Assembly: GCA_023300125.1 (NCBI GenBank)
Contig: JALZVY010000047.1
Span: forward strand, 1 to 50,508
Direction of reading: 5' to 3'
DNA from: Phycisphaera sp.
GTDB lineage: Bacteria > Planctomycetota > Phycisphaerae > Phycisphaerales > Phycisphaeraceae
DNA length: 50,508 nucleotides
The notes beneath the pieces are model-generated. The model worked only from the letters and a program-made list of their open reading frames with translations. It was not told the origin of the DNA and ran no database searches. The first letter of the stretch is position 1. Each line of letters begins with the position of its first letter. Positions 37,301-44,850 of the stretch are shown piece by piece. Made by a program: the position numbers and the translations under genes.

Positions 37301-38735
37301 CCAGGTCCACCGCGACAGCCCGTCCCTGCTGCTGACCACGCCCGACGGCCGCCAGATCTCCGCCGCGGCCTGGGCCGCCACTTTGGCGGACGACGCTCCA
37401 AGCGCGGCAATCAGTCGTCTGCACTTTCCGCTGGGTCCGGCCCGCACCGAGCCCGGGCAACGACTTGCCCAAGCCACCGCCTCGGTGCCCAGCCACCGGG
37501 TCTTGCTCCGCGGCCCGCAGGCCGGGAGGTTGGCCTTCCACAGCCCCGCCTTACAGGGCCCTGCGCAGTGGAGCGTTAAAGACGACCCACACGACCACGT
37601 GCTGATCAACCTCAACGCTGACTCCGCGGTGCTGTGGTCGCCACGGGCCGGGCGGGTCACCGTTCGCGCCACGGCCGACGGGCGTGAGATCTTCCCCGCA
37701 GTCGCTGTCGAAAGTTTGCTTTCCGAACTTGGCGTCGGCGGCCGCGTGGCCGCGGCGCGTCGTGCCGCGGCGGGCGCGTCCATCGAGCTCATCGAGAGTG
37801 ATTTTTCTCGCCCCGCTTACGCCGCCCGCGAGAACCAGGCCCGCCTGCGTGCGGCGCGCGACACACCGCCCATGGTCGACGCGGGGGAATCCACCATCGC
37901 AGTCGTCGACGCGGTGGGACGCGCCGCGGCCTTCGACCGTTACACGGGCATCGCGCTGTGGCACCAAGAGTTGCCCATCGAAGCCGTAGCGTGGACACGC
38001 GTCGCCGACGGGCTTTTACTGATCGGCGGGCTGCGCGGCGCCGGCACCGGAGCCGAGTCTGGCGTGGTGCAGGTGCTGGATCTCACCACCGGTCGCCCCC
38101 ACCTGCAGGATCTTGAAGCCCCTGACGCGGCGCGGTGGGCAGGCATCAGTCCAAACGGCGAGGTGCTGGTGCTCCGCCCCACCGAGTTGTCGGCCCACGC
38201 CCCGGGCACCGGCGCTGTCCGCTGGCGGGCGGCTTTTAGCCCCCTCGACGCGGGCCTCACCGATGTGCGTCTGTTGGGCAACACCCTGATCGCCACCGAC
38301 GGCGCCAGGATCGTCACCGTCAATCTGGAGCAAGGCGCTGTCATCGGGCAGACCACGGCCTTGGCCGCCGGCTCGCGTTTGCACACCGTCGGCGATCGCC
38401 TGCTGCTGGACCACGATCGTGCCGGTCTCACGGCCCTCACCCGCGAAGGCCGCACGGCCTGGCGCAGCGCCGCGGCCCTGATCCCAGGTGGCCGGATCTC
38501 GGTCGTGTTGCTCGACGGCTCGGCGCTGGTGGCCACGGCATCAAGTGATGACAGCGACGCCACGGTCGAACTCTTTCGGCTGGATCTGGACACCGGCCGC
38601 ATCATGGACCGCCAACTCACCACGGTCCCCGCAGGCCTTCTGGGCCCGGGCCGCATGGCCGTGGTCAATAACACCCTGCTGCTTACCAGTAGGCAGAAAA
38701 CCCACATCCTGCCGGGCGCTGCATCGCCACGCTGA
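34380..38735 (+). CDS. Giant secreted TPR / PQQ-like beta-propeller protein
   Basis: A 1451-residue exported protein. The signal sequence is VSALLIGAMVTAAAMVPGSRALGA. Residues about 50-280 are Ala/Leu-rich helices like TPR units. A PQQ-like (outer-membrane-type) propeller follows, with blades LANDTQRVYALDAVSGRMRW, LVCLDTKRGQALW, YLVAFDRATGALRWRRH and AAALDAPTGAVRW. A second helical region of about 450 residues interrupts it, then a second set of propeller blades (VDAVGRAAAFDRYTGIALW, LSAHAPGTGAVRWRAAF, LTALTREGRTAWRS) closes the protein. The Asp/Gly-x-x-W blade ends are clear; residues binding PQQ cofactor were not identified, so a scaffold role like BamB is as likely as an enzyme. This TPR-plus-propeller build is typical of planctomycetes. 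It is followed by glyA after 67 bp. Confidence 0.82.
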   Translation: MPAFSYFIGLRRAGSSPRGCRVSGVSALLIGAMVTAAAMVPGSRALGAVYLEDSPDAVQRARQAQEHLEAGRPGEAAALLQSLRMEFGTRLMEREPGHYVDGARWVGLRLLDESVLRAAYRQRFDAAALRARHASHRAQDPRAALAAVAGRYAGSGPGRDAALDLAARHIRAGQGLAACDELNDLAALPEFTGQGDASLSMDTDAAKRFWTLSAWSAALVNDAAAREAALNQVAALSGPELAAELAAQLTGPPRPATDSAAAEADPRAAPGPSPQPLWRVTLSEPEPAPDDTGTYRAYTATRATPTSPLGTVAHGELILANDTQRVYALDAVSGRMRWSHALPVPPAADAPQELWRGGAVQTLPDARTVAATAHRPYAFAVLGAVRTLRGRQGLNPPAPLSVLVCLDTKRGQALWSVRPSDVDAVVARASFHGTPLLTDDLVIVAARRSQVSSFEDSYLVAFDRATGALRWRRHVASTQGPQARRAGIALSSMSLSADRRRVYFCDNLGAAAALDAPTGAVRWLRVFASKDAATSSTHPGFAPLSAGAAPVAVRGGVLLPVQHGPDVGLLLEADTGRTRVSLSATSSLAGMARLQALPGGDLLVSTLHGVVHRLHGEDLTPAWTHPDGGTDMALAGERVWLLDAEGRLTGLDLQSGDIRYAATLAHPGALVAVEHGLVTVTRRSLASYTPWSAAYATLQERADQQPHAPEIGLSMATLALNAASVPAANASHPPVPTAQAVLRGINHTLQSLDAPVKTVEPADREQRAHTLDTLLSLTDRAAGTLDPHDVDRIFDRIAGAARSPHELLSYTLARASAAATQDRPTQAADLYQAVLGNDALSSERIHRHGVARRGGVVARQALQDLVARSGRGVYAPHARRAAMALKQLNQGVVDDPEPYLALAHRYPLGAAAAQALLRAGQLQSEGHIPAAAATTLRRSHSLSVDDAGRSAAAAALATHYLSQDRPAAAVRWLIQVHRDSPSLLLTTPDGRQISAAAWAATLADDAPSAAISRLHFPLGPARTEPGQRLAQATASVPSHRVLLRGPQAGRLAFHSPALQGPAQWSVKDDPHDHVLINLNADSAVLWSPRAGRVTVRATADGREIFPAVAVESLLSELGVGGRVAAARRAAAGASIELIESDFSRPAYAARENQARLRAARDTPPMVDAGESTIAVVDAVGRAAAFDRYTGIALWHQELPIEAVAWTRVADGLLLIGGLRGAGTGAESGVVQVLDLTTGRPHLQDLEAPDAARWAGISPNGEVLVLRPTELSAHAPGTGAVRWRAAFSPLDAGLTDVRLLGNTLIATDGARIVTVNLEQGAVIGQTTALAAGSRLHTVGDRLLLDHDRAGLTALTREGRTAWRSAAALIPGGRISVVLLDGSALVATASSDDSDATVELFRLDLDTGRIMDRQLTTVPAGLLGPGRMAVVNNTLLLTSRQKTHILPGAASPR

Positions 38736-38802
38736 GCCTTGATTAGACTGCAGCCCCAACCTCACGCCAGTCCCCGCCCCTTACGCCACTCTGAGCCCGA
38801 CC

Positions 38803-40146
38803 ATGCCCGCCACCGATCCCACGACCGCCGATCACCCCCTGACCACCCTCGCCGCCGCCGACCCCAAGGTCGCCGAGCTGATCCGCGCCGAAACCCAGCG
38901 CCAAGAGCACACCCTCGAGCTGATCGCCAGCGAAAACCACACCAGCGCCGCGGTCATGGCCGCCCAAGGCACGGTGATGACCAACAAGTACGCCGAGGGC
39001 TACCCCGGCAAGCGCTACTACTCGGGCTGCGAGCACTACGACACCGTCGAAAACCTGGCCATTGACCGCGCTAAAGAGATGTTTGGCTGCTCGTATGCCA
39101 ACGTCCAGCCCCACTCGGGCGCCAGCGCCAACTTCGCGGTGCAGCTGGCGCTGTTTGACCCCGGCGACACCTTCGCCGCGATCGAGCTGTCCGACGGCGG
39201 GCACCTGACCCACGGCAGCCCGGTGAACATCAGCGGCAAGTGGCTCAACCCCGTGACCTACAACCTGGTCACCGACGAGTCGCGCGACGACTGGGGCCAC
39301 CTGGACTATGACAGCGTCGAAGCGGTCTGCGCCAAGCACAAACCCAAGGTGCTGATGTGCGGCTACAGCGCCTACCCCCGCACCGTCGACTTCGCCCGCT
39401 TCCGCGAAATCGCCGACCGCCACGGCGCTCTCCTGTGGGCCGACGTCGCCCACATCGCCGGGCTCATCGTCGGCGGCACCCACCCCAGCCCCTTCCCGCA
39501 CTGCCACATCGTCACCACCACCACCCACAAAACCCTCCGCGGCCCACGCGGCGGGCTCATCCTCGCCAACACCGAAGCCGAGTTGCCCGAACGCCTGCAG
39601 AAGATGGGCAAGAACGGCCCGCTGGGCCTCGACCGCCGGCTGAACACCGCCGTGTTCCCCGGCACCCAGGGCGGCCCGCTCATGCACGTGATCGCCGCCA
39701 AGGCCGTTGCCTTCGGTGAGTGCCTGCAGCCGTCGTTCAAGGCCTACGCCGCCGACGTCGTGGCCAACGCCGCCGCCCTGGCCAAAGCCCTCACCGATAA
39801 GGGCTACAAGCTCGCCAGTAACGGCACCGACAACCACCTGCTGCTCATCGACCTTCGCCCCACCGACCCCGAGCTCACTGGCAAAGACGCCGCGGCCTGG
39901 CTCGAAACTGCGGGAATCATCGCCAACATGAACACCGTGCCCAACGAGACCCGTTCGCCCTTCAAGACCTCGGGCATCCGATTGGGCACCCCGGCGCTCA
40001 CGACCCGCGGTCTGGGCCAAGAAGCCATGGTCGAAGTCGCAAGCCTGATCGACCGGGTGCTCACCAGCAAAGGCGACGCGGCCACCCTCCAAGCCGCCGG
40101 CCACGACGTGGTGGCCCTGTGCAAGCGTTACCCCATGCCCCACTGA
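38803..40146 (+). CDS. glyA: Serine hydroxymethyltransferase
   Basis: A 447-residue PLP enzyme interconverting serine and glycine with transfer of a one-carbon unit to tetrahydrofolate. The N-terminal [39 protein letters not shown] and [13 protein letters not shown] are family signatures. The PLP lysine is K243 in [15 protein letters not shown]. The length is a little over the usual 415-430 because of an extended N-terminus. ATG 38803 is preceded by TAGACT at 38745-38750, a possible -10 giving a leader of about 45 nt. Cytoplasmic, housekeeping. Confidence 0.97.
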   Translation: MPATDPTTADHPLTTLAAADPKVAELIRAETQRQEHTLELIASENHTSAAVMAAQGTVMTNKYAEGYPGKRYYSGCEHYDTVENLAIDRAKEMFGCSYANVQPHSGASANFAVQLALFDPGDTFAAIELSDGGHLTHGSPVNISGKWLNPVTYNLVTDESRDDWGHLDYDSVEAVCAKHKPKVLMCGYSAYPRTVDFARFREIADRHGALLWADVAHIAGLIVGGTHPSPFPHCHIVTTTTHKTLRGPRGGLILANTEAELPERLQKMGKNGPLGLDRRLNTAVFPGTQGGPLMHVIAAKAVAFGECLQPSFKAYAADVVANAAALAKALTDKGYKLASNGTDNHLLLIDLRPTDPELTGKDAAAWLETAGIIANMNTVPNETRSPFKTSGIRLGTPALTTRGLGQEAMVEVASLIDRVLTSKGDAATLQAAGHDVVALCKRYPMPH

Positions 40147-40394
40147 ACCAACGCCACGGGGGCCAACGCCCTTTTGCCTGCATCAAAAAAGATATCGGAC
40201 CCAAGGGCCGAGCCGCGGAGCAACCGCTCTCAACGACGCTCGGAGCGTGCGGGGGTTATCATTCAACCTACTGCCACCCGCCCGCCCGGGGCGCGCTAAG
40301 CCGCACAATCCTGTGACCGGCATGCGAGGCGGAACAATGCTCGGCGCAGTTCGCCTCCCCCGATTCCCGGCCCCACGGCCGACCCGAGACCTCT

Positions 40395-42179
40395 ATGGCA
40401 CGCAAACGACTCCAGATCGGCCAGATTCTCAAGCAGTGGCGCCTCGTCACCGAGGAGCAGCTCGCCGAAGCCCTCAAGCTCGCCGAAAAACACCGCAAGC
40501 GTCTGGGCGAAACCCTGGTCGCCGCCCGTGTGGTCACCGAGAACGACGTGGCCAAGGCCCTGGCCAGTCAGTTCGGACTTGAGTTCGTCGACCTCGACCA
40601 GCCCAACGTCATCAACCGCGAGAACATGAACCTGATCCCTCAGGACCTCATCAAGAAATACAAGGTGCTGCCTCTGGGCAAAGAAGGCAACACCCTCAAG
40701 GTGCTCGTTCACGACCCGATGGACATCAACCTGATCGACGACCTGCAGTTCCGCTTGGGAGGCAAGATGGAGCTTGCCCTCTCGGCCAAGAGCAAGATCA
40801 GCGAGTACATCGACAGCGTGATGTCCGACATCAAGGACAGCATCGACAAGCTCACCATCGACATGTCGATCGACAGCTCGGTCGACATGACCCTGGACCG
40901 CACGCTCGACAAGTCGATGGACCGCTCGATCGACATCGACGCCGACGACGACTCGCAGGCCAACCAGGGCCCCATCATCAAGCTGGTGAACCAGATCATC
41001 GCCCAGGCGGTCAACAACCGCGCCAGCGATATCCACATCGAGCCTTTCGAAAAACGTGTTCGCCTGCGCTACCGCATCGACGGCGTCTGCCACGAACAGC
41101 AGACCATCCCCAAACGCACCCAAGGCTCAGTGATCGCCCGCCTCAAGATCATGGCCGGGGTGAAAGTCGAAGAGAAGCGCATCCCCCAAGACGGTCGCAT
41201 CAAGATGCGCCTGGGCGCCAGCACCATCGACTTCCGTTTCAGCAGCTGCCCAACTTACCACGGCGAATCGATCGTCATGCGTATTCTGCGGCCCGACGCC
41301 GCGCAGCTGGGCCTTGAAAAGCTGGGCATGCAGCCCGACACGCTCGAGTCTTTCAACGCGGTCATCAACCGGCCCAACGGCATCTTCTTGGTCACCGGCC
41401 CCACCGGCTCGGGCAAAACCACCACGTTGTATTCGGCCCTGGCCGACCTCAACCGGCCAGACCGCAAGATTATCACTGCCGAAGACCCCATCGAATACAA
41501 CTTCAAAGGGATCAACCAGTGCCAGGTCAACATGAACATGGACCCGCCGCTGGACTTCAAGCTGATCTTGAGGGCCATGCTGCGTCAGGCCCCCAACATC
41601 ATCCTGGTCGGTGAAATCCGCGACCGCGAAGTGGGCGAGGTCGCGATCCAGGCCGCCCTCACCGGCCACATGGTCTTCAGCACGTTGCACACCAACGACG
41701 CCCCGTCGGCGATGACGCGTTTGATCGACATGGGCCTCAAGCCCTTCTTGGTGGCCAGCTCGATCCAGGCCGTGCTCGCCCAGCGGCTGGTGCGGATCTT
41801 GTGCGACGACTGCAAAGAACCCGAAACCGAATTTGATCCCAAGCAGATGGCCATCTGCGGCGTCACGCTAGACGAGCTAAAGGGACGAAATGTTTGTAAA
41901 CCTGTCGGGTGCAACCGTTGCGGCGGCAGCGGCTATCTGGGCCGACGCGGCGTCTACGAGTTCATGAAAATGAACGCCGAAATCCGCGAGCTGGCCTTCA
42001 ACCGGGCCCCGCTGTCCAAGATCCGCCAGGCCGCCAAAAACTCGGGCATGCGTGATCTCCGCGGCGACGCGGTGCTGAAGGTCCTCGAAGGAAAAACCAC
42101 CCTCGACGAGGTCGCCCGCATCGCCCAGGTCGAAGGCGTGGTGGAAGTCGCCGAAGAAGACGATGAGCTGGTCGCCTAG
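40395..42179 (+). CDS. pilB: Type IV pilus / type II secretion assembly ATPase PilB/GspE
   Basis: A 594-residue hexameric ATPase powering pilus or pseudopilus extension. The N-terminal MshEN-like region (LGETLVAARVVTENDVAKALASQFGLEFVDL) is complete. The motor shows SDIHIEPFEKRVRLRYRIDG, Walker A GPTGSGKTTT (335-344), Walker B ILVGEIRDREVGE, the His box GHMVFSTLHTND, and a CxxC...CxxC zinc site (LCDDCKEP and CNRCGGSG). Between the N-terminal and motor domains lies an unusual linker (about 145-186) in which Asp recurs every fourth residue: SIDM, SVDM, TLDR, TLDK, SMDR, SIDI. It is followed by pilT, with heptamer repeat C between. It probably serves the pseudopilin genes at the start of the window. 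Confidence 0.95.
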   Translation: MARKRLQIGQILKQWRLVTEEQLAEALKLAEKHRKRLGETLVAARVVTENDVAKALASQFGLEFVDLDQPNVINRENMNLIPQDLIKKYKVLPLGKEGNTLKVLVHDPMDINLIDDLQFRLGGKMELALSAKSKISEYIDSVMSDIKDSIDKLTIDMSIDSSVDMTLDRTLDKSMDRSIDIDADDDSQANQGPIIKLVNQIIAQAVNNRASDIHIEPFEKRVRLRYRIDGVCHEQQTIPKRTQGSVIARLKIMAGVKVEEKRIPQDGRIKMRLGASTIDFRFSSCPTYHGESIVMRILRPDAAQLGLEKLGMQPDTLESFNAVINRPNGIFLVTGPTGSGKTTTLYSALADLNRPDRKIITAEDPIEYNFKGINQCQVNMNMDPPLDFKLILRAMLRQAPNIILVGEIRDREVGEVAIQAALTGHMVFSTLHTNDAPSAMTRLIDMGLKPFLVASSIQAVLAQRLVRILCDDCKEPETEFDPKQMAICGVTLDELKGRNVCKPVGCNRCGGSGYLGRRGVYEFMKMNAEIRELAFNRAPLSKIRQAAKNSGMRDLRGDAVLKVLEGKTTLDEVARIAQVEGVVEVAEEDDELVA

Positions 42180-42231
42180 ACCGCGGGGCTGCGCGGCCGC
42201 GAGGTCGTGGCGATCGTTTGAGATGCGTTCT

Positions 42232-42382
42232 GGGAGCCGTTGGCTTCTAGCCGTTAGCAAGACGCAAGCGGGCGCACTGCCTTGAAAAAACCACCCTTTA
42301 ACCACTCACTCACGACCATGTACGCGACTCCGCCCCCTTTGATCTCTTGCTAACGGCTAAAGGCTAACAGCTAACAGCTCCC
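42232..42382. repeat. Heptamer-armed inverted repeat C (pilB/pilT spacer)
   Basis: The left arm 42232-42262 (31 nt) and right arm 42345-42382 (38 nt) are inverted copies with 82 nt between. They differ in length by exactly one 7-nt unit. The right arm reads GCTAACG, GCTAAAG, GCTAACA, GCTAACA. The inner ends TAGCAAGA and TCTTGCTAACGGC are the same as in element B, so B and C share a sequence family. The element begins 53 bp after the pilB stop and ends 45 bp before the pilT start. Confidence 0.85.
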
Positions 42383-42427
42383 CCCTCACGCACGCACCCC
42401 ACGCCTACTCCTCCCGAGCGCCCGCCC

Positions 42428-43555
42428 ATGTCCACCGTCCAGATCGACCGCCTGCTCGACACCGTCATCCGCCAAGAAGCCAGCGACCTGCACCTCACCG
42501 TGGGCAAGCCGCCCACCGTGCGTATGAGCGGGCGTCTGATTGAGCTCAAGACCAAATCCCTTGAGCCCGAAGACACCACCGCGCTGATGAAATCCATCAG
42601 CCCCGAACGCGCCCAGAACGAGCTGCAAGAAGAAGGCGGGGCCGACTTCGGCTTCGGCTTCGGCCCGCAGGACGACCCGGAGAAATCCGCCCGGTTCCGC
42701 GTGTCGATCTTCAAACAAAAAGGCAGCGTGGCCATGGTGCTGCGGCGGATCCCCAGCAAGCTGCTGGACATCGAGGTCATCGGCCTGCCGCCCATCGTGC
42801 AAGACCTCATCCGCCGGCCCCGCGGGCTGTTCCTGGTCACCGGCCCCACCGGCTCGGGAAAAACGACCACGCTCGCGTCGATGATCAACTACATCAACAT
42901 CCACCTCGACCGGCACATCATCACCGTCGAGGACCCGATCGAGTACTACCACGAGCACAAGAAGTCGGTCATCAACCAGCGTGAGGTGCACACCGACGTG
43001 CCCAGCTTCTCCGAGGCCCTGCGCCGCGCCCTGCGGCAAGACCCCGACTGCATCCTCGTGGGCGAGATGCGTGACCTGGAAACCATTGAAGCCGCCATCA
43101 CCGCGGCGGAAACCGGCCACCTGGTGTTCGGCACGCTGCACACCAACTCGGCTGCCGGAACGATTAACCGCCTGATCGACGCCTTCCCCACCAACCAGCA
43201 GCAGCAGGTGCGTGCCCAGCTGTCCACCGCCCTGATCGCCGTGCTCTCGCAGCAGCTGCTCAAGCGCGTCGATAAGAAGGGCATGGTCGCCGCCTACGAG
43301 TTCATGGTCGTCACCCCCGCGATCAGCAACCTCATCCGCGAAGCACAGAGTTTCAAGATCGACTCGGCCATCCAGACCGGCCGCAAGTTCGGCATGAAGC
43401 TGCTCGACGACTTCCTGTGGGAGCTGTACGCCAAGGGATGGATTGGCGCCGGCGACATGATCGACCGCGGCAAGAACTCGGACATGCTGATCGAAAAAGT
43501 GCACCGCTCCGGTGGCACCATCGGTCGCCCCGAGCTGGACGACGAAGAAAACTAA
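42428..43555 (+). CDS. pilT: Twitching motility retraction ATPase PilT
   Basis: A 375-residue hexameric ATPase that drives pilus retraction. Signature segments: EASDLHLTVGKPPTVRMSG at the N-terminus, Walker A GPTGSGKTTT (139-148), ILVGEMRDLETIEAAITAAETGHLVFGTLHTN (Walker B and His box), and AISNLIREAQSFKI, the PilT version of the AIRNLIRE retraction motif. A C-terminal tail of about 25 residues ends DDEEN. Length is normal (345-375). No pilin, PilC or PilM genes are in the window. Together with pilB it points to a retractable type IV pilus rather than only a type II secretion system. Confidence 0.96.
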   Translation: MSTVQIDRLLDTVIRQEASDLHLTVGKPPTVRMSGRLIELKTKSLEPEDTTALMKSISPERAQNELQEEGGADFGFGFGPQDDPEKSARFRVSIFKQKGSVAMVLRRIPSKLLDIEVIGLPPIVQDLIRRPRGLFLVTGPTGSGKTTTLASMINYINIHLDRHIITVEDPIEYYHEHKKSVINQREVHTDVPSFSEALRRALRQDPDCILVGEMRDLETIEAAITAAETGHLVFGTLHTNSAAGTINRLIDAFPTNQQQQVRAQLSTALIAVLSQQLLKRVDKKGMVAAYEFMVVTPAISNLIREAQSFKIDSAIQTGRKFGMKLLDDFLWELYAKGWIGAGDMIDRGKNSDMLIEKVHRSGGTIGRPELDDEEN

Positions 43556-43715
43556 AACCACCACGGACCAGACCGCTGACCACACCACGTGCTCAGCGGC
43601 ATGGCAGGCATGTGCGATCTGAGGGGCTATAAAACCCTCGGGTCAGTATCGCGTTGACGCGTTTAAGCGCAAACGCGGCGTTGCCGCGGCGTGTGGGATC
43701 GTCGATGATGGGCCC

Positions 43716-44600
43716 ATGAACCGCCCCACCACAACGTTGACCCTGGATGATTCTGCGCTGCGCCGGGCCGCGGGGCTGGGGGTGGCGGGCAACTTTGCCG
43801 GCCACCTAGAGCAGGCCGGCGAGGCGGCGGACTTCGTGGACGTGAAGGCCCAGGCCAACCGGCCCAAGGGGGTCTTTCCGTTTTACCTGCCCGGCGCCTC
43901 CACAGACGTGCCCACGCGTCTGCAGGTGTATCCCACCAGCGTCCAGACCATCACGCCGCCTCCGTCAGACCAGGCCAATCTGCAGATCGAACCCGAAGTG
44001 GGTTTGTGGTGCGAACTGCACTACAGCCCGGACCGTGGCGTGTTGAAGGTGGTGCCCTTGGGCTTTGGGGCGTTTAACGACTGCTCGTGGCGCAACCCCG
44101 CAGCCAACAAGATCAGTGAGAAGAAGAACTGGGGGGCCAACAGTCAGGGCTTTGCGAGCGACCAACTGTTTGTCCTGGACGATTTCACCGAGCAGGGGAT
44201 GTTGTCGCAGGTTCGCCTCGCCTCTTTTTTGCGGCGTGACGGGGTGCTGCACCCCTACGGCGAAGACGCCCCGGTGGCGGGCTACGGCACCCTGTATGCC
44301 GACTTGCTCGACTGGCTGGTGGAACGGCTGCAGCAGCAGGGCGATGGTGGGCCGCTGGAAGACGTGGGGGCGATGCTGGAAGCCGCCGGATGCCCGGACC
44401 ACGCGGTGGTGGCCATCGGGGCCACACGCTACCTGCCCTTTGGCGAAACCACCTTCTTAAAACCCGGCGACGAGGCGGTGGTGGCGGTCTACGACCCACG
44501 CGAAGCCGACGCGGCGGCGCTGCGCGCGGCGCTAAGCGACCCCGCGTGGACGGGCGCGCCGTGGGTGTCGTTGCTGCGGCAACAGGTCAGCGCGGGCTGA
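43716..44600 (+). CDS. Conserved protein, probably DUF5718 family
   Basis: A 294-residue soluble protein without signal or membrane segments. The N-terminal GLGVAGNFAGHLEQAGEAADFVDV and NRPKGVFPFYLPG match my memory of the DUF5718 family; no function is established to my knowledge. FGAFNDCSWRNP and VVAIGATRYLPFGETTFLKPGDEAVV recall the fold of fumarylacetoacetate-hydrolase-like proteins, which is inference. The start at ATG 43716 is preceded by GATGAT 6 nt upstream, a weak -10-like box. It is a single gene between pilT and a CsgG-like gene. Confidence 0.72.
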   Translation: MNRPTTTLTLDDSALRRAAGLGVAGNFAGHLEQAGEAADFVDVKAQANRPKGVFPFYLPGASTDVPTRLQVYPTSVQTITPPPSDQANLQIEPEVGLWCELHYSPDRGVLKVVPLGFGAFNDCSWRNPAANKISEKKNWGANSQGFASDQLFVLDDFTEQGMLSQVRLASFLRRDGVLHPYGEDAPVAGYGTLYADLLDWLVERLQQQGDGGPLEDVGAMLEAAGCPDHAVVAIGATRYLPFGETTFLKPGDEAVVAVYDPREADAAALRAALSDPAWTGAPWVSLLRQQVSAG

Positions 44601-44615
44601 GCCGTCCAAGAAGAA

Positions 44616-44721
44616 GGTTCGCTCCATGGCGTGGGCCGTGGGCTGCGGTGGCCTAGACCATGGCGAACCGGGCCGCTGAAGGCCCATTTGGGGGCCATGG
44701 CTTTGTCCATCCACCATGGCC
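44616..44721. repeat. Two adjacent CCATGG-centred inverted repeats
   Basis: The first pairs 44616-44629 (GGTTCGC..CCATGG) with 44658-44669 (CCATGGCGAACC), apart from a 2-nt bulge. The second pairs GGCCATGG (44693-44700) with CCATGGCC (44714-44721). CCATGG thus occurs four times in about 100 bp. It lies just after the DUF5718-like gene and could end its transcript, although no T run follows. Confidence 0.55.
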
Positions 44722-44850
44722 AACGGTCAAGCACCGCCGCCCGCCGTCGGTGAAATCACCCGTGATGCGGCTCCGGCGGGCGTGGGTGCTATCATCCAAA
44801 TGAACGCCGGTCGCCCAGCTCGCCGGTTTTGAATCAGCTTGTCAAGACGC

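Noticed and set aside
44800..44832. A ten-codon leader peptide before the CsgG-like gene
   Set aside because: It has an ATG and a nearby TATCAT box, but no amino-acid-specific codon run or attenuator stem; too short to support.
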